Shown: piece after piece, positions 30,589 through 40,729 of the stretch
How the letters are laid out: the number at the start of each line of letters is the position of its first letter
Position numbering within the stretch: position 1 is the stretch's first letter
DNA from: Pyropia yezoensis
Taxonomy: Eukaryota > Rhodophyta > Bangiophyceae > Bangiales > Bangiaceae
Assembly: GCA_009829735.1 (NCBI GenBank)
Contig: CM020618.1
Coordinates: forward strand, 23,669,346-23,733,345
Length of the DNA: 64,000 nucleotides
Reading direction: 5' to 3'
The notes under the pieces: model-generated
What the model saw: only the letters and a program-made list of their open reading frames with translations
Told to the model about the DNA's origin: nothing
The model's database searches: none
Made by a program: the position numbers and the translations under genes

Positions 30589-32956
30589 TCAGTGGGTAGA
30601 ACCACTGCCCGAGGGAGGCCACTCACGCGTAGGCGCGTACACCTCCGTGCTCCACCGGTCGGCAATCTCAGGACGGTCAATTACCCGAGTTACCTCGGTG
30701 CATAGCTGAACGAGGGTGCTGCGGCCGGCCTCCACGTCCGCCAGAGCAGACTGGAGGCGGTCCAGCACACCACCGAAGCAACGCGCGGACCCAACCAGCG
30801 CAGCACCTGGGGGGATATCCCCCCAGCTAACAGAGAGACCCTCCCGCATCGCGCGGGCAACAAGGGCGTCTACGCCCTCATACCAGAGACGGGGACCCCC
30901 GTCACGCATGAAAGGGGCGGGAGGTGACACTGGCGCAGCCAGAGGAGCCACAGGAGCCGACACGGCTACCATAGGAGCCGGTGGCACCTGATACGAGGCC
31001 CGGTAGGACCCTACTGAAGGGGCCCCACCGTAAACCCGGCGGGGCTCCGCCCGACGACGGGATACCTCACGCTCCCCACCCGCAGAACCCCACTCTCGGG
31101 GACGACGGCCAACCGCCACCGGTATCGGGTTACCGAACCACGGGGCGAGGACCTGAAGAGGGTCATGGATAACCATGGGAATACCCAGGTCAGCAACAGC
31201 CTCGGTGGACGCCCACACACGGTAACTGGGCTCACCCGGCCAGTACACCGGATGCGCAATGAGTGACAAGGCAAGGGGGAAGCCGCAGCCTGCGGGTCCC
31301 GGTACGGGGGAAGGGCCAACACCCCAGCCCAGTTCACGGCATCGTGAACAGCCAGCAGGGCCTCGAACTCCCGGGCCAACCCGGTCTTGGCGGCTATCAT
31401 GTCCACGCCTAGCTGCTCGATGTGCCGACGGACACCCGTCGGAAGATGATACAGGCGCCCCTGCCGGCGGACGGACAGCAAGAAGGAGGAAGCCTGCCCG
31501 AGGGTAACCTCAAGGGTGAAGGTCCCCTGCAACGGGTGGACCGGCCGGGAGGCCAACACACTCCCGAAGTATCGGAGGCAGGAGCCGGTGTCAAACAGGA
31601 AAGCAGGGGCGGGTTCCCACCCCTCCCGCCACAGAGGCGGGCGCACGGCAGTGTACACCGGCGCACGACCGTTACCGGTCTGCAACGCACACGTTATATC
31701 GGTGCGGAATGCATCCGCCATGACACCATGGTTGCGTCGCCAGCTCGACGCCGACTTCAACCCCGCCATGGGCGGGTACGGAGCCGTCAACGTCAGGTAC
31801 GGGGATACCCCCGGGAAGTACTAAAACCCGGGATACCGGCCGGTATCACCCACCGTCTCCCCAAACGCCACCGGCTCCGCCGCCGCCGCAATCCCCCAAG
31901 CACTAGCCGGGTAGTCAACCTCCCGCGGCAACGCGGGGGCAATCAATTGCATATCCCGAAAGCGGAGTCGAGGTAGACATCACCCCGCCCCATCCGGGTG
32001 CGCCAGAGCTGCGCATGCCGGTCGTCCGGCTGGCTCAGGATCCAATGATGTTCCACCCGGACGGCGTTCGGCTGGTTGACCAGCCGCACCAACTCCCGCT
32101 CCCAACTCGGGTCCACCTTGACGGGCCGGGAGGTCTCTCCAGGAAGACGCGGCTGGTGGAAGTCCACCCGCATCCGCCCAGCGGACTCCATCGACTCCTG
32201 CACAGTCATGCCTCGATCCCGAGCCACCAAGTCGAACATCGACATGGCGGGTTGACCGGCCGCCAAGGCGACGCCGCCACCCAACGGGGCAACCCGGGCA
32301 GGACCAGGAAGAATAGGGGGCGCCGGGGGAAGCCCCACCGGCAGATGGGCCGGCACCGGCCGAGCACGGGGCCGAGGAGGAAGAATAAGGGCGGGCGCCC
32401 GCCCGGAGTAACTCCCGGAGTCCACTGCCATCGGGGTAGATACTTCTTGACCACCAGGCGTCCGCGGCACCGCGGGTAGAGCATCGCCGCCACTCGGGCC
32501 CGACGTGGGCTCCACAGGGGCAGCAGGGGTAGACCCGCTATTCGCTGCCGGGGACACACCAACCGGGCGGGCACCCGCGCCGTCTTGACCCGCCGACCCG
32601 GCCGGGGTGCCGCCACGACCCTCCGACACGCCGGCGACGCCGTCTTGAGGTAGAGACCCGCCGGCATCGGCGACAGAAGCCATCCGTACCGCCGGAGGAG
32701 TAGGGGTAGAGGCCACCGCTTCACGCGGTTGCCCGCCACCCGACGGAGCCGTCGTGCCGCTGCACACGGACGACAATCCGCCCGGCGCACCTTCCGGGGC
32801 CACACGAACGGTCACCCGGTCGCCTTCGTCCTCCGACGAGCTCGCCAAGAAGCACTCGGCGGCGGTGACAGAGACGGTAACGTCGTCCACCATCACCTCT
32901 TCCTCCTCCTCAAGCAGGAGGTCGTCCTCGCTCCCGGGTACCTGGGGGTCCGACAT
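30589..32956 (-). pseudogene. E2 antisense ORF (aORF2), frameshifted
   Basis: The counterpart of the E1 and E3 antisense ORFs, broken by at least three lesions. The first segment runs from ATG 32956 to a stop at 31943. The frame then changes near 31945 and again near 31820; the next segment runs to about 31290, and a last one ends at 30589. The N-terminal segment is acidic (DDLLLEEEEEVMVDD) and Pro/Gly-rich. The middle contains GRLYHLPTGVRRHIEQLGVD (about 31400-31460), matching GMLWHLP in aORF3 and NRLWLLP in aORF1. The C-terminal ~90 residues are helical (LDRLQSALADVEAGRSTL). No known domain. Together with gag and pol it shows the usual E1/E3 layout. Confidence 0.7.
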
Positions 32957-33544
32957 GGTGAAGCCGGGGTTGCAGGGGCGCCCCGTGCCAGAAAGCCGCA
33001 ACCGGCTCGACCCGGTACAAGGAACGCTCGCGCGGACGAGCCAGGGGAGCGCGGGCACCCGCGCTTATAACCACACAGCTCAGCACGAGCGATACGGTAG
33101 CGCGGGACGACCCGCGCCAGCCGAGCTACGAGGGCGCTCCACCCAGGCACCTGGATCGGGGCCGCGCCCCCCCCACACGGGGTAACCAAGGGGGGTCAAC
33201 CCCAACCGCCCCCACGCAACGCGGGCAACCCCCGCCACCCACTCAATCGTCCCACGAGAGGGGCCCCCCTACCACCAGACGCCTGGTGGCGGATCCGCTT
33301 GCACCACCCCTCGGAAAGGGGGGTCGTGAACAGAAACCCGCATCGGGAATTCAACGGTCCGGAAAACGGATCGTGTGCGTACCACACAAGGGGGTGCACC
33401 CCCCTCAGACAACCTCGAAAAGGGGTGTCTGTCGCGACAGGGCGCAAAGCCCCACCCGACTGGTAAACGGTCACGCGACCCACTTACATTCGGTAACCCG
33501 AACGCAACTCGACCCGAGGACGGGCCGAATCTAAGGGGGGGATA
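32957..33544. other. E2 region between antisense ORF and 3' LTR
   Basis: About 590 bp without a supported ORF. It presumably carries the antisense promoter and 5' leader, and ends in the E2 polypurine tract. The antisense frame stays open upstream to a GTG at 33058. Confidence 0.5.
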
Positions 33545-33884
33545 TGTAGCAATATGGTTGGCCGTATTGTGACCCTAATATTAGGAGGCTACTTCTAACC
33601 CTTAACTTTCAATTTGATAGTCCGTACTGGTCACGGTATCTATAAGTTACGTATGACCAGAGGGACTTGCATCTTGGGGGTGGAGGGTAGTTAGTAGTGT
33701 CTCCGAGGGTTTATAACGAGGGGGCCGGCGGCGAATCCACCGCCGGCCAAGGTAGAACAACAAACCCCTCCTATTTGGGCTCCCATCTTGGTCCCGTGGC
33801 TTGCGCTCCAAGGACAGCAACCTTGGCCTCCCGGTGACGTTGTTGCCGATCCCCCTTGGTGAGTGTTCCCTGAGAGTGGACGTT
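33545..33884 (+). repeat. E2 3' LTR, first part (340 bp)
   Basis: Starts TGTAGCAATATGG and is interrupted by E3 after 340 bp. The remaining 24 bp are at 43266-43289. Confidence 0.93.
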
Positions 33885-34352
33885 GTGGCAAAAACCACAT
33901 GCACACACGGCACCCAAGTTGGGGCGGTGTGCAAGGGCTGCCTCCCGTGTCGGGGGAACCGGAAGAAGTGCAAGTCGCACACACTCTGTCCCTGTTGTGG
34001 GGCAAACCCCCCACGGACAAACAAGAGGATGGTGTGTGGTCCAACAGTTTCTTGGTCGGGACGGGGACGCAGGGCCAAGCCCCGCTGTCCCTCCCCTTAT
34101 CCCCCCAGGGTCCACTCAGAATCTCGCCACTCAGAATCTCCCACCCCAGCACCTGCCCACCGGGCCACACGAAAATTCAAGACGATAAATGCAGAAACCC
34201 CTCAAATCCAAGTTGGATTTACTACTAAGCTAACTATCCCAAACTTAGGGAATATGGACCCAAATGCAGGGGGAGGAACGGATCAGGCTAGTGGCCTGCC
34301 GCCCCTTGCGTGGCACGTGTTGCCCCCCTACCTGGGGGTCAATACTGCCACA
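33885..34352 (-). repeat. E3 3' LTR
   Basis: 468 bp on the minus strand, flanked on its right side by the element's polypurine tract (34353-34365). TG...CA ends. Confidence 0.95.
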
Positions 34353-34690
34353 CTCCCCTCTCCTCAGTTCCGACCGACCCGGTCGGCCCTGTGAGGGGGT
34401 GCGTAAACGCACGTCTCGGCGTTGGAGGCGCGACTTGCTGTCCCCCACCGAGTACGTAACACGGATGTGGAGGCGGTCACGTTGACCGCCCCTCTCCTCA
34501 AGCTTGCCCACTCGGCAGCTTGCTCTCCTCAGTTCACACTTCACCATCACCACCACCTCCCCTTCACCTTCCACTGTGCCGCCCCACGCTGGGGAGGCCA
34601 CCCGTATACCCACGATCCGAGTCCCCCTCAACTCGAGGCGGGTCTCGTGCCGCGATAGCCAGAGCGTCTCTCCCCAACTTGGGGAGAGCC

Positions 34691-36634
34691 ATGGCGACCC
34701 CGGGAGTGGAGACGGACTCTCTAGATGAGCGGATGGAGGACACCACCTACGGTGCAGCACCCGCCGGGACTTCCGGCGGGGGCTCCGTGATCGCTCCGGG
34801 GGATGGGACTCCCGCGTCACCCGGCTTTGGGTTGAAGGCGGGATCTCCCCCGGAGGCGGGACAAGTTGTCCCGCGTGAGGCCTTGGGGCGGTGGTTTTAC
34901 CCCGCTTGGCCTATCTATGAGGAGGGGTTGACTGTTCTTCGCTGTGGCCGACTTGGCGCAGCAATGGGTCGGGTATGGGACCGCCTACGGGAGAAGTATG
35001 CCCGTAGGGTCGGGTTCCCTGCCGGCTTCAGGACGGACCAGTTTGCCTTCCTGGACGATGAGGAGGTTGAGGACGTTCAGCGTGCCAAGGCCATGGTGGA
35101 CCGCGGGGGAACTATCCCGGGTCCCGGCGACTTGCCGACCTTTACTTGGGACGCGGTGGCAACTCGCCCCCCGTACCTTCACGAGGCCGATCCGCACACT
35201 CATCACTTTGATGTGCGGATGGAGAAAGACTTCCGGCGAGGTCCCTACTTGGTGACCTCGGCTCAACTTGAGTTTCCTCAACAGTCTGCTGCCAGTAAGG
35301 AGCAGTACTATCCGAAGAAGCCCGAGTGGTGGCCTCAATTTGAGTTCCCCTACGGGTTCCCGGCGTTGCTGCCACGGTTGCTTGACCACTTCGGCTCCGT
35401 CATGTTGACGGCTGGCCCTGATCACCTGGTGTGGGCCATGTTGGCCACCCAGTGGCTCCTCGAGGTCATGTCGACCTGGGTGTCCTGTGTTCAGCGGCGG
35501 GGGATGCTCTGGCATCTCCCCCTCCGGCTCATCCAAGGCTTGGAACAGCTCACCCCTCAGCTAGTTGCTGAGGGGTGCTCATCAGGACCACTCACTCTAC
35601 TTGAGGAGATGCTCCGGCTCCATAAGTTTATCGAGTGGGAGAGCATTGAGCACAAGTTGCGCCGCCCCACTCGTGGGCCCAAGGACGATGGCGCACTTCG
35701 CCAGTTCGTGTGGGTCGCTCGTGAACTTCACGACGGCCGTGTGGTCCTACGAGAGGGGTTGGGCATCGGGGACTACTCGTATTCCCCGGGGGTGGATCGC
35801 CACACTGCGCCACCCCCGGACAAGCCCATAGTTATGGCTGTGCCCTCATATGATGACCATATGACTCAACCTACTGCGGGGGCCCCAAGTCGGGGTCGCA
35901 GTTACACCCGGGTACCGCCACCTCGGCGTGCCCCTCCGCTTCCTCCTGTTCCTCTCCAGCCTCACGGGAACATCCCGATCAGCGTGGCCGTGGAGTCATC
36001 CACCCCGGTGTCCCCCAACTTGGGGGCCACCCTCCTGACGGTATACCCCAAGTTGGTGTTACCGCCCACGCCTCAAACCTCAGAGATGATGATCACCACG
36101 TTGGTGCGCACCATTTCCTGGTTGGCCGCGTCGACCGCAACCCTCCAGAGTTCCGAGACTCCTCAACTTGAGGAGCGCGTTCGTACTGCAGTGGCGACCG
36201 CGAGTTGCGAGTCGGTGGCGGAGTTCATGACAGCCGAGTTGGCTCGCATTGGGGCTATTATGCCCCAGCCAGCCCCACTTGGGCGTGGCAAACTTCGCGC
36301 GAGCCGGGCATACTCGCCTCCTCGCCGTCGTCGCCGACACTCGCGGCGCTCTCCCTCCGTGTCGGAAGACGAGTTGTCTTACTCCGACTCGGAGTCCTCT
36401 ACCCCGTCGGAGACGGAGTCTGTCCAGCGTCTGCGTCGCAAACTTGCGCGCAAGACCAGGCAGAAGAGTAGCCACGGTCGGCGCCACTTGCGCGACCGTG
36501 AAGGGCGCGACGGTTCCGACTTGGAGCCGCCGCCCCTTCCAACGAGTGGAGACCGTTATCGGCGTGGGTCTCGCCGCTCGCCTCCACGTGAGGGCGAGGG
36601 CCGTGGAGTGGGAGAGTCTAGCATGCGTGCCTAG
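34691..36634 (+). CDS. E3 antisense ORF (aORF3), conserved accessory protein
   Basis: An intact 647-residue ORF opposite to gag-pol, 338 bp inside the 3' LTR and convergent with pol (111-bp gap between stops). ATG 34691 is chosen; the frame is open upstream only from non-ATG codons. Residues ~55-400 look folded: PYLVTSAQLEF, EQYYPKKPEW and FEFPYGFP, then VQRRGMLWHLPLRLI and LEEMLRLHKFIEW. These blocks align with aORF1 and, for the second, with aORF2. A Pro-rich linker follows, then a helical segment (about residues 460-520), and a basic/Ser tail with RRRRRHSRRS and YSDSESS that could be nuclear or RNA-binding. No known domain is recognised. Possible roles (Gag-like, regulatory, chromatin targeting) are speculation. 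Confidence 0.82.
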   Translation: MATPGVETDSLDERMEDTTYGAAPAGTSGGGSVIAPGDGTPASPGFGLKAGSPPEAGQVVPREALGRWFYPAWPIYEEGLTVLRCGRLGAAMGRVWDRLREKYARRVGFPAGFRTDQFAFLDDEEVEDVQRAKAMVDRGGTIPGPGDLPTFTWDAVATRPPYLHEADPHTHHFDVRMEKDFRRGPYLVTSAQLEFPQQSAASKEQYYPKKPEWWPQFEFPYGFPALLPRLLDHFGSVMLTAGPDHLVWAMLATQWLLEVMSTWVSCVQRRGMLWHLPLRLIQGLEQLTPQLVAEGCSSGPLTLLEEMLRLHKFIEWESIEHKLRRPTRGPKDDGALRQFVWVARELHDGRVVLREGLGIGDYSYSPGVDRHTAPPPDKPIVMAVPSYDDHMTQPTAGAPSRGRSYTRVPPPRRAPPLPPVPLQPHGNIPISVAVESSTPVSPNLGATLLTVYPKLVLPPTPQTSEMMITTLVRTISWLAASTATLQSSETPQLEERVRTAVATASCESVAEFMTAELARIGAIMPQPAPLGRGKLRASRAYSPPRRRRRHSRRSPSVSEDELSYSDSESSTPSETESVQRLRRKLARKTRQKSSHGRRHLRDREGRDGSDLEPPPLPTSGDRYRRGSRRSPPREGEGRGVGESSMRA

Positions 36635-36745
36635 TTGGCAGCTGCCTTTGTTGTGAGAGTGTGAGGGTTATGGCTGTAGTTAAAAGCCACTCTGCGTACC
36701 ACTTCGACTTGAAGCACTCTCTTGGCACTGTTGCTCGGCCTTCCC

Positions 36746-39700
36746 TCACGTTGAGGGAGGGCTGTTAGGGTTTATCTCATTCCGGGCACAGTACGCCCGG
36801 ACCTTCTCAGCGGAAAGGTCCTCCACATACTCCCACGTATCATCCTTGGCTTTGTAGCCAAACCAACGCACCCTCAACATGAGGCGGTCAGTGTCCTCAT
36901 CCCATCCGTGGTCGATGAACTTATCGAACACGTACTCCTGCGGGCCCTGTTTGGCCGCAGGCAGTGAGGGGAGGCGCCACGCTTCCAAAGCACGCGCCCA
37001 AGCTGGGTCGCCTGCAGGCGGTGGTGCAACTTTGACCACGTCCTGTCCGTTCACTGTGCAGACCCCATCGTCACTTTCGATGGTGAAGCGCCGCCCATCA
37101 GTACGAAGGACCTGGTACGGCCCCTTCGTCTGGAACACCAACTTACCCCCAGTTGGGGTGTGTGAATGAACCAGCACCCAGTCACCCTGCTCGGGGACGT
37201 GCTTAGCATTGCGCACCTTTTTGTCAAAGGTACGCTTGTAGCGCTTTTGTGCTTTGTCCATCTCAACCCTGACTTTAGGGATGAGGTGTTCCAGCCTAGC
37301 AGCGAACTCCGCCTTACTCTCAGTAGGAGTAGGCGTACTGCCACTATCCTCCCTAGTTGGGAGCGACCGCCGCACGGCAATAGACCGCACACGACGGGGG
37401 GTCACAAAAGCGAGGGGTACTTCCCCGGTAGATGAGTGAACCTGCGAATTGTAGGCAGTAGTAAGGATAGAAATGTATTGGTCCCACGTCTTCACGTGCT
37501 CACTCACATAGTGGCGCAGCTGCCTAACAATAGTTTTGTTGAAGCGCTCCACCTGCCCATTAGTTTGTGGGTGGTAGGGGGTGGCATAGTTCGCCTTAAC
37601 CCCCAACATATCCAGCACTCCCTGAAACAGTACCGACGCAAATTGCGGTCCATTGTCCAATAGTTTACTATCTGGGATGCCATACGCGGCAACCCAGTGA
37701 TCTAGGAAGGCTGACAAGACCGACATGGCCGTGATCTCTGCCAGTGGGATCGCTCGCGTAAGTTTCGTGAAGCGGTCACAGATGACCAGGAGGTACTGGT
37801 TGCCCTCCTCGGTCACTGGCAGTGGCTCAAGGATGTCCATTGCCAATGCGGCGAAGGGCTCCTTGGCCGGGAACAATAGCATAGCCGTACCAGGCCGCCG
37901 TTCCATCAGACGGTTCTGTGCACAACTTGTGCAGGCAGCCACCCAACTATAGATGTCCACCACCATGGACGGCCAGTAGTACCTGGTCCTCAGGGTCTGG
38001 TACAGTTTAATAGACCCCAGGTGTCCACCCGTTGGAGCGTTGTGCTCCCTCTCAAGGATACTGTCCTTGAGGGATGCGGGGACGACAAGTTGTTCGGTCC
38101 CCTGGAATACCCCCCTCCTCATGAGGAGGCCATCGTCTCCCAAGAAGAACCGCGTATCCGCCACTGTATCCAGTGTATCCCTCTGCGACTTGCAGAAGGG
38201 ATCCTCGGCCCGGGCCTTCACCACCTCGTCCAGGGACAGGGGCAAGTACTTTTTGTTCCCTGGCGCCTCGGGGTTCAACGCCTGACCCGAGCGCGTGACT
38301 ACCCCCACGATGGGGATGTCCTCATCGACTGGGTTAGTGTCCAGCCCCTCGGTAGGTACCCGAGAGAGGCCGTCGGCAAGGGCATGTTGCCTGCCAGGTC
38401 GGTACTCAATGTCAAAGTTGAAGGGTGCCAGTCGCACCCTCCACCGATTGAGACGAGTGTTCGTACAGTCCGTCTTAAAGATGAACTGCAACGCGCGGTG
38501 GTCACAGCGGATGAGGAACTTCTCACCCTCTAGGTAGTAACGAAATGACGTCACCGCCCACACCACTGCGAGTCCTTCCAACTCGGTGACTCCGTAGTTC
38601 TTCTCGGCCGAGTTCAGCCCCTTACTGAAGTATCCCACCGGCAAGTACTCCTTGTCCGGCTGCTGCTGAAGCAACACACAACCAAGTTGGTCGTAGCTAG
38701 CGTCCACATCTAGGATGTAGTGGCCTCCCAACCTGGGAATAGCCAGGATAGGGGGCTTCAGCAGAAGATCCCGAAGAGTCTCAAAGGATTCCTGCTCCAC
38801 CCGACTTGGGGGAGACAGGTTCTTCGGTAGCGTTGAGCTCACTAGCTCATTCAACGGCTTCGCCACCTTGGCGAAGCCTTTGGTGAAACATCGGTACACG
38901 TTACACATCCCGAGGAAGCTCCTCATCTGGGTCTGGGTCCGGGGGTACTGAGCCTTACGAATGGCCCTCAAGTTCTTCTCGTTAACACTGAGACGCCCCG
39001 GACGGACAACATGTCCCAAGTACTCCACCTCTTGAGTGAAGAGGTGGCACTTACTCGCCTTCAGTGACACACCGGCGTCAGCAAGTAGCTTGAACACCTG
39101 GCCAAGATGGCCAATGTGTTCCTCCGGACTTCGGGAGAACACAATGATATCGTCTAGGTACACAAGACAGATCTGCCACCGTACTCCGGCCAGAATCATG
39201 TCCATAGCGCGCTGGAAAGTTGCCGGCGCGTTACACGGACCAAACGGTAGGCGCTTGCACTGGTAGGTACCACAGTGACAGGTAAAGGTAGTTTTATGCC
39301 TGTCCTCCGGGGCAATGCGAATTTGCCAGTACCCCGCGTTACAGTCCAGGGTAGAGAACACGTTTGCCTCCCCCAGAGAGTCCAGACAGTCGTCCATCCT
39401 AGGTAGAGGATAACTGTCCTTCACCGTGCTCTCGTTAAGCTTACGGTAGTCGATACGAAACCGGGGGTTCCCATCAACTTTGGGGACGATAACCACCGGA
39501 CTCGCCCACTCGGCGTTGCTGGCCTCGATCACATCGAGGGCCTTCATGCGAGCAACTTGCTCCTTAACGAGGGCCCTTGAACGAGGTCCTCCCCTATACG
39601 GTTGTTGGCGTATAGGGGGTGCACCGGGCTTCAACTCGATCCGGTGTTGGGTGGCTCTCATGAGTCCCAATTGACCATCCCACAACTTAAGATATTGGTC

Positions 39701-40729
39701 CAAGAGGCGTTCAACTTGAACCCTCAACCTGGGGGGGACACCCTCCATGTTCACATGGGGCCGAGGAGAGGCGGCCGACTTGGCTTGATGCTTCTCCTTT
39801 CCGGACTTCGGGTCGCTACTTGCGCCCGCGTTGAGGGTGACCGCTACTACCGGTCCCTCGTGTTGGTCGATATAGCCGAACTTGGCTCCCGACTTGAAGT
39901 ACTGGGGCGACGAGCTCAGGTTCATCACCTGGATCCTCCACGGGGTTCCGGCTTTGGAGTCCATCGTGCCAAGGGCAACATGCACTTGGTGCTTGCGAGC
40001 AAGACGGGGGTAAGGGTGCACCAACCCGTTCCCCGTATAATCAGTTACAACGTCAACGTGCGCCACCGAGTTGGGGGGCAACGTGACTTTACGGGCTAAA
40101 CGCAGGGTAGCAGTAAACCCTTCCCTCACCGAACAAACAGGCTTCGACAGTGAGACTGTCACAGGAGCCACAGACTTTCCCTTACCAAGGATGGGGATAG
40201 TCTCCCCATTCATTAACTTGACCCAGTACTCAGGGCCACAAATCAAAGGCACTTGTGTAACAACATAAGGGGTACCCAGAAGCAGGGGTACCGATATATT
40301 CTCAACTACACCATAGGTCACGTCGACCTCATGGGTCCCCAACCTGGTTGGTAGGGTCACGGCACCAACGATGGGAAGTACCCCACCATTGATGTCAATC
40401 ATATGGTCAGCTTTGGACCTCCAGCGTTGGAGCTTCACCTCCTTTGGTAATAGCGACTTGTGTATGAAGGAGGCTCCTGACCCGGTATCAAGTACGATAC
40501 GGGCACAACAGGCGCGGCCGGGGGCAAGTTGCACCCGTCCAGCCACCTGGAAGTTCTCACCCGTCAGCACCGCGATGACCCGACGTGGGTTTACGTTCTT
40601 GGGGAGTCCTACCCGAGGTGGGCGGACTCCCTTAGGTCGCCGCAGTATCCGGCACAGTTGGTTCGTCCTCCTGGCCCACTTGGCCGAGGCTGCCGTTGTG
40701 AGCTTCGGACGACCAGCCCCAACGGTCAT
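36746..40729 (-). CDS. E3 pol polyprotein (intact)
   Basis: An uninterrupted 1327-residue polyprotein. Protease with IVLDTGSGASFIH near residue 80; reverse transcriptase with FRIDYRKLNE and intact YLDDIIVFS; RNase H (DVDASYDQLG, TELEGLAVVW, ADGLSRVPTE); integrase with an HHCC region (GHLGSIKLY...CTSCAQNR) and catalytic DILEPLP, LLDNGPQF and YHPQTNGQVE; and a C-terminal chromodomain (LMLRVRWFGYKAKDDTWEY). Its ATG at 40729 overlaps the gag stop as ATGA, so translation by termination-reinitiation or by a -1 shift are both possible. All catalytic residues inspected are present. It would copy element RNA and integrate the cDNA, with the chromodomain probably guiding it to modified chromatin. Confidence 0.95.
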   Translation of the reverse strand: MTVGAGRPKLTTAASAKWARRTNQLCRILRRPKGVRPPRVGLPKNVNPRRVIAVLTGENFQVAGRVQLAPGRACCARIVLDTGSGASFIHKSLLPKEVKLQRWRSKADHMIDINGGVLPIVGAVTLPTRLGTHEVDVTYGVVENISVPLLLGTPYVVTQVPLICGPEYWVKLMNGETIPILGKGKSVAPVTVSLSKPVCSVREGFTATLRLARKVTLPPNSVAHVDVVTDYTGNGLVHPYPRLARKHQVHVALGTMDSKAGTPWRIQVMNLSSSPQYFKSGAKFGYIDQHEGPVVAVTLNAGASSDPKSGKEKHQAKSAASPRPHVNMEGVPPRLRVQVERLLDQYLKLWDGQLGLMRATQHRIELKPGAPPIRQQPYRGGPRSRALVKEQVARMKALDVIEASNAEWASPVVIVPKVDGNPRFRIDYRKLNESTVKDSYPLPRMDDCLDSLGEANVFSTLDCNAGYWQIRIAPEDRHKTTFTCHCGTYQCKRLPFGPCNAPATFQRAMDMILAGVRWQICLVYLDDIIVFSRSPEEHIGHLGQVFKLLADAGVSLKASKCHLFTQEVEYLGHVVRPGRLSVNEKNLRAIRKAQYPRTQTQMRSFLGMCNVYRCFTKGFAKVAKPLNELVSSTLPKNLSPPSRVEQESFETLRDLLLKPPILAIPRLGGHYILDVDASYDQLGCVLLQQQPDKEYLPVGYFSKGLNSAEKNYGVTELEGLAVVWAVTSFRYYLEGEKFLIRCDHRALQFIFKTDCTNTRLNRWRVRLAPFNFDIEYRPGRQHALADGLSRVPTEGLDTNPVDEDIPIVGVVTRSGQALNPEAPGNKKYLPLSLDEVVKARAEDPFCKSQRDTLDTVADTRFFLGDDGLLMRRGVFQGTEQLVVPASLKDSILEREHNAPTGGHLGSIKLYQTLRTRYYWPSMVVDIYSWVAACTSCAQNRLMERRPGTAMLLFPAKEPFAALAMDILEPLPVTEEGNQYLLVICDRFTKLTRAIPLAEITAMSVLSAFLDHWVAAYGIPDSKLLDNGPQFASVLFQGVLDMLGVKANYATPYHPQTNGQVERFNKTIVRQLRHYVSEHVKTWDQYISILTTAYNSQVHSSTGEVPLAFVTPRRVRSIAVRRSLPTREDSGSTPTPTESKAEFAARLEHLIPKVRVEMDKAQKRYKRTFDKKVRNAKHVPEQGDWVLVHSHTPTGGKLVFQTKGPYQVLRTDGRRFTIESDDGVCTVNGQDVVKVAPPPAGDPAWARALEAWRLPSLPAAKQGPQEYVFDKFIDHGWDEDTDRLMLRVRWFGYKAKDDTWEYVEDLSAEKVRAYCARNEINPNSPPST

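Noticed and set aside
34520..34690. Upstream extension of the E3 antisense ORF
   Set aside because: The extension begins at TTG; ATG 34691 is the first ATG and is followed by plausible protein sequence.
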